Assembly: GCA_965243335.1 (NCBI GenBank)
Contig: OZ251545.1
Location: 2,356,001 to 2,420,000 of the forward strand
Source: JAJDXW01 sp965243335
GTDB taxonomy: Bacteria > Pseudomonadota > Gammaproteobacteria > HK1
Length of the DNA: 64,000 nucleotides
Reading direction: 5' to 3'
The notes beneath the pieces were generated by a model. It did not search any database. It saw only the letters and a list, made by a program, of their open reading frames with translations, and was not told where the DNA came from. The translations under genes and the position numbers were made by a program. Positions 1 through 8,504 of this stretch are shown here, piece after piece (positions within the stretch are counted from its first letter, which is position 1; every line of letters begins with the position of its first letter).

Positions 1-324
1 GAGCGCGTCCGGCTGCCCGAAGCCGGCGTGGCGCAGTTGGGTCACGAGCTTCTCGCGCTCCGCGGCCCCGACGGGGACCAGCATCGAGCCGACCCGGAGG
101 ATCCCGAGCCCGGCCGCCCGGAGGGAGAAGCGGAGGTCGCCTCCCGCCCCCCCCTCGCGCGCCTCGGGCCGCGGGGCGACCGTGAGCGCGGCCTTGCGCG
201 GCGCGGCGAGCCTCCGGTCGAACGCCAGCGTCCGCCGGGTCTCGCGCACGACCAGCGCCGCCAGCGCCATCAGCACCGCGCCGCTCACCCCCACCGTGAC
301 CAGCAACAACGCCTGCCGCGTCAC
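1..324 (-). CDS. tadC: Tad pilus inner-membrane protein TadC (3' part outside window)
   Basis: Partial gene; the frame is open to the window edge. It reads from a GTG at 324 that follows a GGGGAGGG ribosome site and lies 19 bases after the tadB stop. The first 108 codons encode a hydrophobic N-terminal segment (VTRQALLLVTVGVSGAVL), then a basic stretch, as expected for the start of a GspF/TadC polytopic membrane protein. TadC pairs with TadB to form the inner-membrane platform of the Flp pilus machine. The call rests mainly on position after tadA and tadB, the family order, and the membrane segment. The diagnostic T2SSF domain lies outside the window, so it cannot be confirmed here. No ATG start exists in this frame. 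Confidence 0.7.
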   Translation of the reverse strand, partial: MTRQALLLVTVGVSGAVLMALAALVVRETRRTLAFDRRLAAPRKAALTVAPRPEAREGGAGGDLRFSLRAAGLGILRVGSMLVPVGAAEREKLVTQLRHAGFGQPDAL

Positions 325-343
325 CGCGCCGCCCTCCCCCGCC

Positions 344-1312
344 CTATCCCTGGCCGCGCGCGGCGATGGTCCGCGCGACGAAGATGCCGAAGACGATCAG
401 CGCGACCCCCGCGCGCAGCAGGTTCGTCCCTTCCTCGGTGTTGAACAGCATGTCCACCGAGTCCGGCGCGGTGAACTTCTGTACGACCAGCACCAGGACC
501 GGCATCACGCTCAATATGAGCAGGGTCACGCGGGTCTGGGCGGTCGACGCGCGCACCTTGAGGGCCGTCTTGTTCCGGTCCCGCAGGGTGTCCGCGAGGT
601 TCGCGAACGCGACCGAGACCCGGCCCCCCGAGCGGCGCTGCAAGCGGATGACGGCCGCGAACATGGTGAACTCGGCGATCCGCACCCGCTCGGCGACCGC
701 GCGGAGGGCGCTGTCGGCGTCGAGTCCGGCCGCCAGCCGGTCGCGGACGTCCCGCAGGATCGGGCCGGCCGGCGCCGGGGTGTCCTCCGCGGCCACGTTG
801 ATCGCCTCCAGCGCCGGCACCCCGGCGGTGGCGAGCCGGGCGATCTGGTCGACGGTCTCGGGAAACTGGCGGATGAACGCGGTGACCTGGTGCGCGTGGA
901 GCCACGACAGGGAGTACCAGCCGGCCAGCCCCCCGGCCGCCGCGAGGGCGGGGAAGGTCCACCAGCCGGACGGCGCGCTCAGGAACCAGAGCGAGAACCA
1001 CCCCGCGCCCCCCGCCGCGAGCCCGAAGCCGATCCCCTTGGCGACGGCGCGCGGGGGGTCGAGCAGCGGGTAGCGGGCTTCGAGGACGGCCCACAGGCCC
1101 GCGAGCCACCGGCGGCGCTCCTGCGGGCGGAACACGCTCTCCTCGCTCGCCGGCCCCGCCTCCGCGGCGACGGGGCCGGCGAGCGGGGCGGCGGCGAGGG
1201 CGAGCCGGCGGCGCAGCTCCCGGTCCCCGCCCCGCCGCCACGCCAGCCACACCGCCCCCGCGCCGAGCAGGGAGACGCCCCACACCGCGGCGGCAAGGGC
1301 GAACGGGCTCAT
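344..1312 (-). CDS. tadB: Tad pilus inner-membrane protein TadB (type II secretion F family)
   Basis: 322-residue integral membrane protein. It has one N-terminal membrane segment, a cytoplasmic stretch, paired hydrophobic segments near residues 90-130, and two C-terminal membrane helices. Between them lies the T2SSF-type cytoplasmic domain (FIRQFPETVDQIARLATAG, then RVSVAFANLADTLRDR). This is the TadB arrangement, and the length is normal for the family. The ATG overlaps the tadA stop as ATGA, so the two are translationally coupled. TadB is expected to anchor the TadA ATPase at the membrane during Flp pilus assembly. An initiation point further upstream is unlikely because the frame there runs through tadA in another reading frame. 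Confidence 0.93.
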   Translation of the reverse strand: MSPFALAAAVWGVSLLGAGAVWLAWRRGGDRELRRRLALAAAPLAGPVAAEAGPASEESVFRPQERRRWLAGLWAVLEARYPLLDPPRAVAKGIGFGLAAGGAGWFSLWFLSAPSGWWTFPALAAAGGLAGWYSLSWLHAHQVTAFIRQFPETVDQIARLATAGVPALEAINVAAEDTPAPAGPILRDVRDRLAAGLDADSALRAVAERVRIAEFTMFAAVIRLQRRSGGRVSVAFANLADTLRDRNKTALKVRASTAQTRVTLLILSVMPVLVLVVQKFTAPDSVDMLFNTEEGTNLLRAGVALIVFGIFVARTIAARGQG

Positions 1313-2748
1313 TCGGCCGCCTCCCCGACCCGGGGGTCGGCCTGGAGGGCGTCGAGGAGCGGCTCGCGCAGCCCCGCCGCGTCGACCGCCTCCATCCACG
1401 ACGGCTGCCTGCCGGAGCACTCGAAGACGTGCTCCCCGTCGCCCGGCCGGCGGCGCCACATCTCCTCGGTGGTGACCACGTCGTTCTCGATCCCGACCAC
1501 GTTGGTGACGCTGGTCACGCAGCGGTGCCCGGTGCGAAGGCGCGCGAGCTGCACCACGAGGTCCACGCTCGACGCGATCTGGCGGCGGATCGCCCCGAGG
1601 GGGAGGTCTCCGTTCCCCATCATCAGCATGTTCTCGAGCCGTACGAGGGCGTCGCGCGGGCTGTTCGCGTGCAGGGTGCACATCGAGCCGGGGTGGCCGG
1701 TGTTCATCGCCTGGAGCATCTCGATCGCTTCCTCGCCGCGCACCTCGCCCACGATGATGCGGTCCGGACGCATCCGCAGGGTGTTCGCCAGCAGGTCGCG
1801 CATCGTCACCTGGCCGGTGCCTTCCGCGCTCATGGTCCTCGTCTCCAGGCGGACCACGTGCGGCTGCTGGAGCTGCAGCTCCGCCGCGTCCTCGATGGTG
1901 ACGAGCCGTTCGGTGTCCTCGATCTCCCGCGACAGCGCGTTCAGGAACGTCGTCTTGCCGGCCCCGGTGCCGCCGCTGATGAGCAGGTTGAGCCGCGCCT
2001 TCACCCCGATCCGGAGCAGGCTCCCCATCGCGGCGGAGAGCACCCGCCGCTCCGCCATCTCCTCGAGGCTGGTTCCGGTCATCGTGAAGCGGCGGATCGA
2101 GATCGACACCCCGTCCAGGGCGAGGGGGGGGATGACCACGTTCACGCGCGAGCCGTCCGGCAGGCGCGCGTCCACCATCGGGCTCGCCTCGTCCACCCGC
2201 CGGCCCACCCACCCGGCGATCCGCTGCGCGATGTGCAACAGGTGGCGGGAGTCGCGGAAGCGGACGTCCACCGGCTCGAGACGGCCGCGCCGCTCGACGT
2301 AGGCCGACTTCATCCCGTTGATCAGGATGTCGGAGATCTCGGGGTCGAGGAGCAGGGGCTCGATCGGCCCGAGCCCCTTGATGTCGTGGACCAGGGAGGT
2401 GACGACCTGCTGCCGGTCGAGCGGGCTGAGGTCCGGGGCCCCGGCGTCGCGGGTCTCGAGGAACGCGAGGAGCTGCGCGGCAAGCGCCTTGTTCTCGAGC
2501 TGCGCGACCTTCGAGAGGTCCATCTGCTTGACGACGACGGGATGGACCCGCGCGACGATGTCCGCGATCGCGGCGTCCGTGCCCGCCGGCCGCCGCGGGC
2601 CCGGGGACGGGGGGGCGGGGCCGCCGGGCGCGGGCCGGGGGGCGGCGCGCCCCTCGGGCGGGCGGCCGGCGGGTGCGGGGGGCCCCGGATGGGAGGCCGG
2701 GGCCGGGGCCGGGCGGGCGGCCCGGCGGCCGAAGGCGCGTACGGCCAC
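1309..2748 (-). CDS. tadA: Tad pilus assembly ATPase TadA/CpaF
   Basis: 479-residue secretion ATPase of the VirB11/GspE superfamily that powers Flp pilus assembly. The first 55 residues are Pro/Ala-rich and probably unstructured. The N-terminal domain follows (HDIKGLGPIEPLLLD, DILINGMKSAYVE). Then come Walker A GGTGAGKTT (residues 259-267), the Asp box (TIEDAAELQL), Walker B (RIIVGEVRG, 330-338) and the His box TLHANSPRD (358-366). All key catalytic residues are present. The start is a GTG three bases after the tadZ stop; another start inside the low-complexity leader is possible. It lies in a minus-strand operon with tadZ before it and tadB overlapping its stop. Confidence 0.96.
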   Translation of the reverse strand: MAVRAFGRRAARPAPAPASHPGPPAPAGRPPEGRAAPRPAPGGPAPPSPGPRRPAGTDAAIADIVARVHPVVVKQMDLSKVAQLENKALAAQLLAFLETRDAGAPDLSPLDRQQVVTSLVHDIKGLGPIEPLLLDPEISDILINGMKSAYVERRGRLEPVDVRFRDSRHLLHIAQRIAGWVGRRVDEASPMVDARLPDGSRVNVVIPPLALDGVSISIRRFTMTGTSLEEMAERRVLSAAMGSLLRIGVKARLNLLISGGTGAGKTTFLNALSREIEDTERLVTIEDAAELQLQQPHVVRLETRTMSAEGTGQVTMRDLLANTLRMRPDRIIVGEVRGEEAIEMLQAMNTGHPGSMCTLHANSPRDALVRLENMLMMGNGDLPLGAIRRQIASSVDLVVQLARLRTGHRCVTSVTNVVGIENDVVTTEEMWRRRPGDGEHVFECSGRQPSWMEAVDAAGLREPLLDALQADPRVGEAAE

Positions 2749-2751
2749 GGC

Positions 2752-4062
2752 TCAGGCCCCCGCCCGGAGGACGCGCCGGCGCCGGCCGAGGAGCGGCGCG
2801 GCCCAGCGCCAGGGGCCGGAGGCCGGGGCCGGCGCGGGACGGCCGGCGGGCTCCGGAGCGGCGGGGGCGGGGGCGGCCCCCGCCTCGCGGGCCGGGGCCA
2901 TGATCCGGTCCACGAGCGCCCCGACCGGCTTGCGGAGCCCGGACGGCAGCCGCCCGCCGGGCCATCCCCGGTCCGCGGCCCACGGGGTCGAACGCTCGAA
3001 GGGGACCACCACGTCGGGGGCGGCCTCCACCCCCGCTTCCCGGAGCCGCCGGGCCCCCGCCCGCGGCTTGAACGCCCGGGTGTGGTTCTGCACCAGCAGC
3101 GCCGCCGGGCGGCGGCCGAGCCGCCCGGCCGCCCGCGCGGCCCGGCGCGCGCCGGGCCGCGTCGGCTCGCAGACCAGGACCGGGGCATCCGCCTCGGCGA
3201 GCAGGGCGGCGCGCGCGCCCGCGTCGGAGAGCCCGTCCACCACCACGAGGTGGGACCGGCGCGCCAGCGCCGCGAGCAGCCGGCGGACGGCCGGCTCCGA
3301 GGGCGGAGGAGGCAGGACGGGCCCCGCGCGGTAGCCGTAGACCACGACCCGGTCCGAGCGCTCCGCGCGCACCCCGTCCACCATCTCCGGGCTCGGGGCG
3401 GCGGTGCGGGCCGCGTCGAGGAGCTGGTCCAGGCCGGCCGCCAGCTCGACGTCGAGGGCGAAGGCGAGGGCGGCGAGGGTCCGGTCGAGGTCGAGCACCG
3501 AGACGTAGGCCCCGCGCTCGGCGGCGAGGAGCGCGGCGGCGGCGGCGAGCGTGGTCGCCCCGCTCCCCCCGACCCCCAGGAACCCCGCCACCCGCCCGCG
3601 GGCGGCCGTCCCCGGCGCGGCGCCGCCCGCCCCTGCCGCGCGGGCGGCCGCCTCGCGCACCTCGCGGGCGGTGATCGGCTTGATGAGGTAGTCGCTCACC
3701 CCGGCCAGCAGGATGTCCCGGCTGAACCGCGCGGTGCCGTCCGAGCCGAGGGCGACGACGACCGTCCCGACCTCGCACACCGCCGCCAGCTCGTGGATGG
3801 CCCCCGCCGGGTAGGGGGTCCCGTCGAGGTCCACGAAGATGAGCCCGGGCGGGGAGTCCCCGGCGAGGGCGACCGCGGCCATGGCCGTGCGGAGGTCGCC
3901 GGGCCAGATCTGGCGGTCCGGGACCTCCGCGAGCCCCTCGCGGAGCGCCTCCTCGGCCCCGGGGTCGGTGGCGAAGGCGAACACCCCCGACGGGGCCGGC
4001 CCCGCGGTGGCGGGGTCGGCCGGGTCGGGGCCGCGTTCCGGCGTCAGGGGGAGTTCGTCCAT
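2752..4062 (-). CDS. tadZ: Pilus assembly protein TadZ/CpaE (receiver-like plus MinD-like ATPase)
   Basis: 436-residue protein with an N-terminal atypical response-regulator-like domain (about residues 25-150; GLIFVDLDGTPYPAGAIH, SDYLIKPITAREV) and a C-terminal MinD/ParA-like domain. The P-loop is FLGVGGSGATTLAA, a deviant form of the KGGxGKT motif in which the conserved lysine positions are changed. CpaE/TadZ proteins often show this and bind nucleotide weakly or act as polar localisation factors. The C-terminus is a long Ala/Pro-rich tail. In Caulobacter and Aggregatibacter systems the homologue places the Tad machine at a cell pole. It is followed after three bases by tadA. No close ribosome site decides the start, but the ATG at 4062 is the first in the frame. 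Confidence 0.9.
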   Translation of the reverse strand: MDELPLTPERGPDPADPATAGPAPSGVFAFATDPGAEEALREGLAEVPDRQIWPGDLRTAMAAVALAGDSPPGLIFVDLDGTPYPAGAIHELAAVCEVGTVVVALGSDGTARFSRDILLAGVSDYLIKPITAREVREAAARAAGAGGAAPGTAARGRVAGFLGVGGSGATTLAAAAALLAAERGAYVSVLDLDRTLAALAFALDVELAAGLDQLLDAARTAAPSPEMVDGVRAERSDRVVVYGYRAGPVLPPPPSEPAVRRLLAALARRSHLVVVDGLSDAGARAALLAEADAPVLVCEPTRPGARRAARAAGRLGRRPAALLVQNHTRAFKPRAGARRLREAGVEAAPDVVVPFERSTPWAADRGWPGGRLPSGLRKPVGALVDRIMAPAREAGAAPAPAAPEPAGRPAPAPASGPWRWAAPLLGRRRRVLRAGA

Positions 4063-4123
4063 CGTTCGGCCCTGGATCGCATGTCTTCCGCCGGGCGTCT
4101 ACAGTCCCGGGGGCCGGCGGCGC

Positions 4124-4354
4124 CTAGTTGGCGTCGGCGTCACCCGCGATGGGGCCCAAATTCCCGATGTCGGTGCCCGCCGCCCCGCGGCCGATGTTGG
4201 CGAGCGCGGCCTGGATGTCGTCCCCGAACGCCACGAGCCCGGCGGCGACGCCCACCGCCACGAGCCCGACCAGGAGGGCGTACTCGATCGCGGACACCGC
4301 CTGGCCGCCCCGGAGGAAGCCACCGAACCCCCGGGAGAAGGCTTCCGGTCCCAT
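4124..4354 (-). CDS. Flp-type pilin 1
   Basis: 76-residue type IVb pilin precursor. The start chosen is the ATG preceded by a GGAG site, giving a leader MGPEAFSRGFGGFLRGGQA before the processing region and the hydrophobic helix VSAIEYALLVGLVAVGVAAG. A longer frame upstream is not credible because it would read through the spacer. The Flp cleavage motif is G/xxxxEY. Here the residue directly before VSAIEY is Ala rather than Gly, with Gly two residues earlier, so the exact processing site is uncertain. The tail GDADAN closely matches that of the second pilin (GDADAQ), suggesting a duplication. It is the likely structural subunit of the pilus made by the neighbouring Tad genes. Confidence 0.9.
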   Translation of the reverse strand: MGPEAFSRGFGGFLRGGQAVSAIEYALLVGLVAVGVAAGLVAFGDDIQAALANIGRGAAGTDIGNLGPIAGDADAN

Positions 4355-4489
4355 CGGGCAGCTCCGTCCGTCAAGCGGAGACAGCTCCGCGGCCAGCCCC
4401 GACCGCCCGCTTCGGGGCCGGCCGGAGCCTCCCCGCGCCGACGGGAGGCGGGGTTCCTCCCCGCCCCCGGTCAACGCAGTCCGGGGGCG

Positions 4490-4717
4490 TCACTGGGCGT
4501 CGGCATCACCTGCTACGCCGCCCAAGCCGGTCACCTCGACGGTCGCCACATCGTCACCGATGGCGAGGATGGCTGTCTGGAGATCGTCGCTGAACGTGAC
4601 GATCGCGGCCCCGACAGCCACCGCCACCAGACCTACCAGGAGGGCGTACTCGATCGCCGACACGCCCCGGGTGGTCTCGAGAAAGCGGCGGAACCGCCGC
4701 GCAACCAAGCTCTTCAC
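4490..4717 (-). CDS. Flp-type pilin 2
   Basis: 75-residue type IVb pilin precursor. The start is a GTG at 4717 with a near-perfect ribosome site AAGGAAGGAG eight bases upstream. Upstream ATGs fall inside an intergenic repeat and would add a spurious leader. The leader is basic and ends RG/VSAIEY, an exact G/xxxxEY Flp processing site (the Glu and Tyr are diagnostic), followed by the helix ALLVGLVAVAVGAAIV. It ends with GVAGDADAQ, paralogous to the first pilin downstream. Having two pilins of different processing sites suggests a major and a minor subunit, which is inference. The missing TadV/CpaA peptidase must be encoded elsewhere. Confidence 0.9.
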   Translation of the reverse strand: MKSLVARRFRRFLETTRGVSAIEYALLVGLVAVAVGAAIVTFSDDLQTAILAIGDDVATVEVTGLGGVAGDADAQ

Positions 4718-4814
4718 CGCAGTGCTCCTTCCTTTAGTGGGAGGGTATCGATGGTCCGGCAAACCTTGCCGTACCTGCATTATCGGCCCGACCGCGCGCG
4801 CCGCGCAAGCGCCG

Positions 4815-5065
4815 TGGCATGTGCACGGTGGGGGTTCTTTCGCCAATGGCGAACCCCCTGGGTACGCCGGCGTCCCGCCGGCACGGCTCCCTGGGAACGC
4901 GGGCGTCCCGCCCGCATCGGGCGGTTGGGGTTCCACCGAGGCTCGTTTGCGGGCGGGACGCCCGCGTTCCCAGGACGCCTGGATTCCCGCTTTCGCGGGA
5001 ATGACGAAGGTGGGCGGGACACAAGCGTTCCCAGGGGGCCGTGCCCGAAGGATGCGCCGTTCCCA
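4815..5065. repeat. Composite palindromic intergenic repeat, copy 1
   Basis: Fills most of the 370-base space between flp2 and tadG, which has no gene. A leader module (GCATGTGCACGGTGGGG) is followed by alternating direct and inverted copies of a core, GGGAACGCGGGCGTCCCGCC and its complement, at about 4883 and 4948, plus degenerate copies near 4860, 4980 and 5030. Other copies lie near 29.8, 32.6, 42.6 and 60.8 kb. Translation of the core gives peptides such as GNAGVPPA, a known source of spurious gene calls. Confidence 0.85.
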
Positions 5066-5087
5066 GGATGCTCCATCCCCGCCTGCC

Positions 5088-6788
5088 TCAGTAGACCCGC
5101 CGCATCACCAGTAGCTGCCGGCCGATCTCGCGGAACGCCTCCGCCAGGTTCTGGGGGGTCGCGTTGTTGACGAACGCGTACGTCCCGTCCGGATCGTCGG
5201 CCTGGCTCGAGCACGCCCGTAGCTGCGCCGCGAGGTGGGCGTGCCTCGAGGCGCTCGTGTTCATCGCCGAGATCGTGAACACCCGCACCCCCGCCCCCTT
5301 GATCGCGGTGCACGCGGCGCCGCGGCTCGCGTCGGTCGCCGGGCCGCTGGGGTTCGGGTGGTTGTCCTCGCCGTCCGTCAGCAGCACCAGCACCTTCTTC
5401 AGGTTCTGCTCCTCCGTGGACGCCATCGGGTGCGCCCCGCCCCACACCGTCCGCCACGCCGGGGCCAGCAGCCGGTGCGCCCACGTGACCCCCAGGGCCG
5501 AGTTCGTCGCGCTGTTGCGGAGCGGCGCGAACGCCCCGATCGCCGTCCTCACGGCCTGGACGTCCGTCGTCAGGGGAAGGACCGCGGGCTGGTCCGTGCA
5601 GTATTCCTGCGGCAGGATCTTGAGCGGCGCTCCCGACATGGTGGAGGAATACCCGCCCCCGCACTTGAAGCTGTCGGTCTGGGTCTCGAGCCCGGACCAG
5701 TCGTAGCACCTCGCGTACCACCACCCGTTCGTGTACGCCTGCGAGCCGGTGTAGGTCTGGCACTTGAACGATATGTAGTGGCTGTAGGGGGGGTATATGC
5801 CGGGCTCCGGGGAGAAGAACCGCATGACGAAGGGCGACGCCGAGGGCAGCGCCAGCCGGTCCGTGCGGAGGTCCAGGCACCCCGCCCAGGCCCCGCACGT
5901 CGTGGGCAGGGCGGACTTCGCGGGGAGGGTCTGCGTGACCGGGTGGGCGGGCGACGCGGGGCCCTTGCCGGGGGGGGGGTGCGGGTAGTCGCGCTGCGCC
6001 GCATACGCCGCCCAGCCGTTCGCCTCCCACGCGGCGCGCGCCGTCGCCCCCAGCCGGACGTGGTGGTGCCAGGGCACGAGGCCGACCGCGAACGGCGCGT
6101 TGCTGCCGGTCCCCGCCGCCTCGAGCACGTCGAGGAGGTCGAGCGCCGCCTGCTTCACGATCTCCATGCGGCTGTTCTTGTCCCCGACCCGGAGGCTCCT
6201 GCCCGCGAGGTCCTTCCTCATCGAGAGGCTCATGTCGAAGGCGAACACCAGCTCGGTGGGGGCGATGCTGGGCTGGACGCTCGCGCGCTGCTCGATGCTC
6301 CCGGGCCCGGCGTAGCCGAGCAGCCCCCGCGAGAGGAGCGTGCCCCCGAGGTCGGCCCGCACGGTCAGGTCCACCTTCCCCCCGGCGCTCTCGGGCACGT
6401 CGACCTGGAGCGTCCTGCGCGCCTGGTCCGCGTTCGAGGAGGGGGTGTTGCCGAGGATGTTGAGGAGCGCGTAGCGCCTCGCGACGGCCGCCACCCGGGT
6501 GCGGTCCTCCTCGCTCATCTCCCCGGTCAGGCTCTCCATCTGCTGGGTCGCGGCCATCGTCGCCGCATCGACCGCGTTCTTCGTCGTGTCGCGCTGGCCG
6601 ACGAGCCAGACGTGGTCCACGATGAGGGCCGTCGCGCAGAGGAACATCACGGTGACGAGCGCGCTCGTGATCCCCGCGGCCGCGCGCGTGCCGGCGAGGA
6701 AGCGGCGCACGCTCCGCGGGAGGCCGAGGCGGGGGGCGCGCGCCCGGGACCGGGCTCGGGATCGACCCGCGCCCGCCCGGATGCTCAT
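5088..6788 (-). CDS. tadG: TadG-like pilus-associated protein with von Willebrand A domain
   Basis: 566-residue protein with a basic N-terminus, one membrane segment (ITSALVTVMFLCATALIVDHV, written here in part) and the TadE/G-like pseudopilin start, followed by a large extracytoplasmic VWA domain. The metal-ion adhesion motif is visible as FAFDMSLSM (DxSxS), with a second acidic site VLLLTDGEDNHPNP. An insert of about 120 residues between them holds several cysteines (TTCGAWAGCL, CQTYTG, CYDW, CGGG) that could form disulfides outside the membrane. The ATG at 6788 was preferred to the one at 6893 because the latter overlaps the preceding gene by over 80 bases. TadG is thought to anchor the pilus or act in adhesion. 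It is co-directional with the tadE and tadF-like genes. Confidence 0.85.
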   Translation of the reverse strand: MSIRAGAGRSRARSRARAPRLGLPRSVRRFLAGTRAAAGITSALVTVMFLCATALIVDHVWLVGQRDTTKNAVDAATMAATQQMESLTGEMSEEDRTRVAAVARRYALLNILGNTPSSNADQARRTLQVDVPESAGGKVDLTVRADLGGTLLSRGLLGYAGPGSIEQRASVQPSIAPTELVFAFDMSLSMRKDLAGRSLRVGDKNSRMEIVKQAALDLLDVLEAAGTGSNAPFAVGLVPWHHHVRLGATARAAWEANGWAAYAAQRDYPHPPPGKGPASPAHPVTQTLPAKSALPTTCGAWAGCLDLRTDRLALPSASPFVMRFFSPEPGIYPPYSHYISFKCQTYTGSQAYTNGWWYARCYDWSGLETQTDSFKCGGGYSSTMSGAPLKILPQEYCTDQPAVLPLTTDVQAVRTAIGAFAPLRNSATNSALGVTWAHRLLAPAWRTVWGGAHPMASTEEQNLKKVLVLLTDGEDNHPNPSGPATDASRGAACTAIKGAGVRVFTISAMNTSASRHAHLAAQLRACSSQADDPDGTYAFVNNATPQNLAEAFREIGRQLLVMRRVY

Positions 6789-6810
6789 GCGGTTGCGCCG
6801 GGCCACGGGG

Positions 6811-7617
6811 CTAGGCCGCCAAGGACCCGGGCCGCGTCCGGAGCGCGCCGGACGGGCCGGTGGAGAGGGAGGCGGTCGACTCATCTTCGTCATCTTCGTC
6901 TTCGGCGTCCGGCCGGGTCGGTCTCGCGGACGCCAGATCGGAGTCGTGGGCGGGGAGCGCGTAGAGGCGGTACACGTCGCCGGTGACGAGACGGCCGGTG
7001 AACGACCCCTCCCGGCGGAGCCGCGCGCAGACCTCGACGATCACGACCACCTCGCTCGCGGCCATCGTGAAGCCGGCGGGCAGGGTGGCGGCCCCGCCCT
7101 CGGCGCCGAACCTCCCGCACGACCCGGCGACCGCGCCCGTCGCCGTGGCTTCGCCGGACGCGATGGTATCGGTCCAGGAGACCGCGGCCGGGTCCGTACC
7201 CGCCGGCTTCCGGATCACCGAGACCACGTACACCACGTCCGCGGGGGCGTTGAGGTCCTGCTCATGGAGGTATTGGGCAAGGGCGTCGAGCTGCGCGCCG
7301 TCCGGGGCGGCCTCGCGCGATACGTACTCCGCCATGGTGGCCGCCATCCGGCCGGCGGTGGTCCCCGCCTCGATCCGGGAGTAGAGGTCGAACCCGAGCA
7401 GGGAGACCGTGATCAGGGCGGAGACGCCGAGCGCGAGGGTGATCGCGGCGGCCCCGCGCGAGCCCCGGACGAAGGCGTGGAGCGGGGAGCCGCCCGCGGC
7501 GAGGAAGGCGGCGAGCCCCGGCCCGCGCGCCTCCCCGGTCTTCTTCGCGGGAGGCTCGGGGTCGGAGGTTCGGGGTCCGCGGCCGCGGGCCGGGGAGGCG
7601 TGGGGGGCCGGAGTCAT
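6811..7617 (-). CDS. TadF-like pseudopilin / pilus assembly protein
   Basis: 268 residues from the ATG at 7617, which has a purine-rich GGGGAGGGGAGGAG upstream. An earlier in-frame ATG would overlap tadE and is rejected. A Pro/Ala-rich cytoplasmic leader of about 55 residues is followed by FVRGSRGAAAITLALGVSAL and a single membrane helix, the layout of TadE/TadF minor pseudopilins. The outer part carries a conserved-looking Cys (AGSCGRFG, EVCARL) and ends in an acidic, probably disordered tail (DAEDEDDEDES). Its place between tadE and tadG fits TadF. Sequence similarity alone would not separate TadE from TadF, so no symbol is given. Confidence 0.75.
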   Translation of the reverse strand: MTPAPHASPARGRGPRTSDPEPPAKKTGEARGPGLAAFLAAGGSPLHAFVRGSRGAAAITLALGVSALITVSLLGFDLYSRIEAGTTAGRMAATMAEYVSREAAPDGAQLDALAQYLHEQDLNAPADVVYVVSVIRKPAGTDPAAVSWTDTIASGEATATGAVAGSCGRFGAEGGAATLPAGFTMAASEVVVIVEVCARLRREGSFTGRLVTGDVYRLYALPAHDSDLASARPTRPDAEDEDDEDESTASLSTGPSGALRTRPGSLAA

Positions 7618-7699
7618 GGGCGCTGGCGCTCCTCCCCTCCCCCGCGCTTGCGCGCGCGACGCGACCGGACCCGGATGGAACGAGGGCTTCACTGCGCGG

Positions 7700-8215
7700 C
7701 TACCCGACCCGGTCATTGCGGGCCACCGCCTCCGCAAGCACGTCGAGCGGCTCGGATGCTCCATCGTCCGCATCCCCTTCGTCGTCCGCATCCGCTTCTT
7801 CGTCCGCATCCTCGACGAGCGCCGCGATCCGGACCCGCACCATGTCCCCGTCCTCGCCGCCGATCACCGCGTCGTCCCCCGACCTCGGCGTTCCCGCGAG
7901 GAGCGCCGTCGGGCTCTCGAACGCGTCGATGGCGAGGGTCCACTCCGCGCCGCAGTCGAAGGCGGCTTCGAGCCCCAGCTCGCTCCGGATGGCCCCACAG
8001 GCGACGGTCTCGAGGGCGGCGGCGCTCGCCGGGGCTTCCCCGAGCAGGGCGACCGCCCGGACGGCCGCGCGGGCCGCGCGGTCGAGCCGGTCCTCCTCAT
8101 AGACGTCGCGGATGATCCCCGTCAGGCCGGCGAGCGCGAGGAGCAGGACGAAGCAGGAGAACGCGGCCTCGATCGCCACCACCCCTTCCTGCCCGCGCAC
8201 GAAGCGGCCGATCAT
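7700..8215 (-). CDS. tadE: TadE-family pseudopilin
   Basis: 171 residues from the ATG at 8215, preceded by GGGGAGGGGAGAGAGGG. The N-terminus FVRGQEGVVAIEAAFSCFV is the TadE signature: a short basic leader, Gly, then a hydrophobic helix with Glu at position five. It ends with an acidic Asp/Ala/Glu-rich low-complexity stretch near residues 130-150, encoded by an imperfect trinucleotide repeat. As the first gene of the minus-strand Tad operon it probably directly follows the promoter seen at 8387-8414. TadE minor pseudopilins are processed by the TadV prepilin peptidase and are needed for pilus assembly. The peptidase, secretin (RcpA) and RcpC are absent from this window. Confidence 0.85.
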   Translation of the reverse strand: MIGRFVRGQEGVVAIEAAFSCFVLLLALAGLTGIIRDVYEEDRLDRAARAAVRAVALLGEAPASAAALETVACGAIRSELGLEAAFDCGAEWTLAIDAFESPTALLAGTPRSGDDAVIGGEDGDMVRVRIAALVEDADEEADADDEGDADDGASEPLDVLAEAVARNDRVG

Positions 8216-8386
8216 CCCTCTCTCCCCTCCCCCGGACGGCCCCCCGGCCGCGCTCGGAACCCGGCGGAAGCCGCCCAGGGACGCTCCGATCGCGGCCCCG
8301 GCCGGGGCCGGGTCCACGACTCGCGTCCGAGTGGGCATCACCGCATTCACCGTCCCGCCGTTCTCCCGTGGAGGAGCTTGTGCGTT

Positions 8387-8414
8387 ATTACACCCTCAAC
8401 GACGGCGGTGTCAA
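8387..8414 (-). promoter_or_regulatory. Candidate sigma-70 promoter of the Tad operon
   Basis: On the minus strand, TTGACA (8414-8409) is followed after 16 bases by TGTAAT (8392-8387), a 6/6 and 5/6 match to consensus. It would start transcription about 165 bases upstream of tadE. The area is AT-richer than its surroundings. Not tested by any comparison. Confidence 0.5.
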
Positions 8415-8504
8415 CCCTCATCGCCCGGGGGCGCCTGTGCTTGATTGTATCGCAGTCGAGATGTACTTTGCGGATATTGGCCTGGGCGAAGGGGGCGCGC
8501 GGCC

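Noticed and set aside
1429..4593. A long plus-strand frame of about 1,050 codons opposite tadA and tadZ
   Set aside because: Very Arg/Gly/Pro-rich, no motifs, and antisense to well-supported genes. It is a product of high GC at the third codon position. The same applies to long frames near 182-2302, 5235-6986, 15082-17187, 23926-27339, 39114-42533 and 44991-47453 (minus).
4734..5040. Short frames with peptides such as GNAGVPPA or WERGRPARI
   Set aside because: These are translations of the palindromic intergenic repeat and recur at each copy. Not genes.
5797..6004. Possible antisense or internal RNA in tadG
   Set aside because: Only repeats of Cys/Pro codons; no structure or promoter seen.
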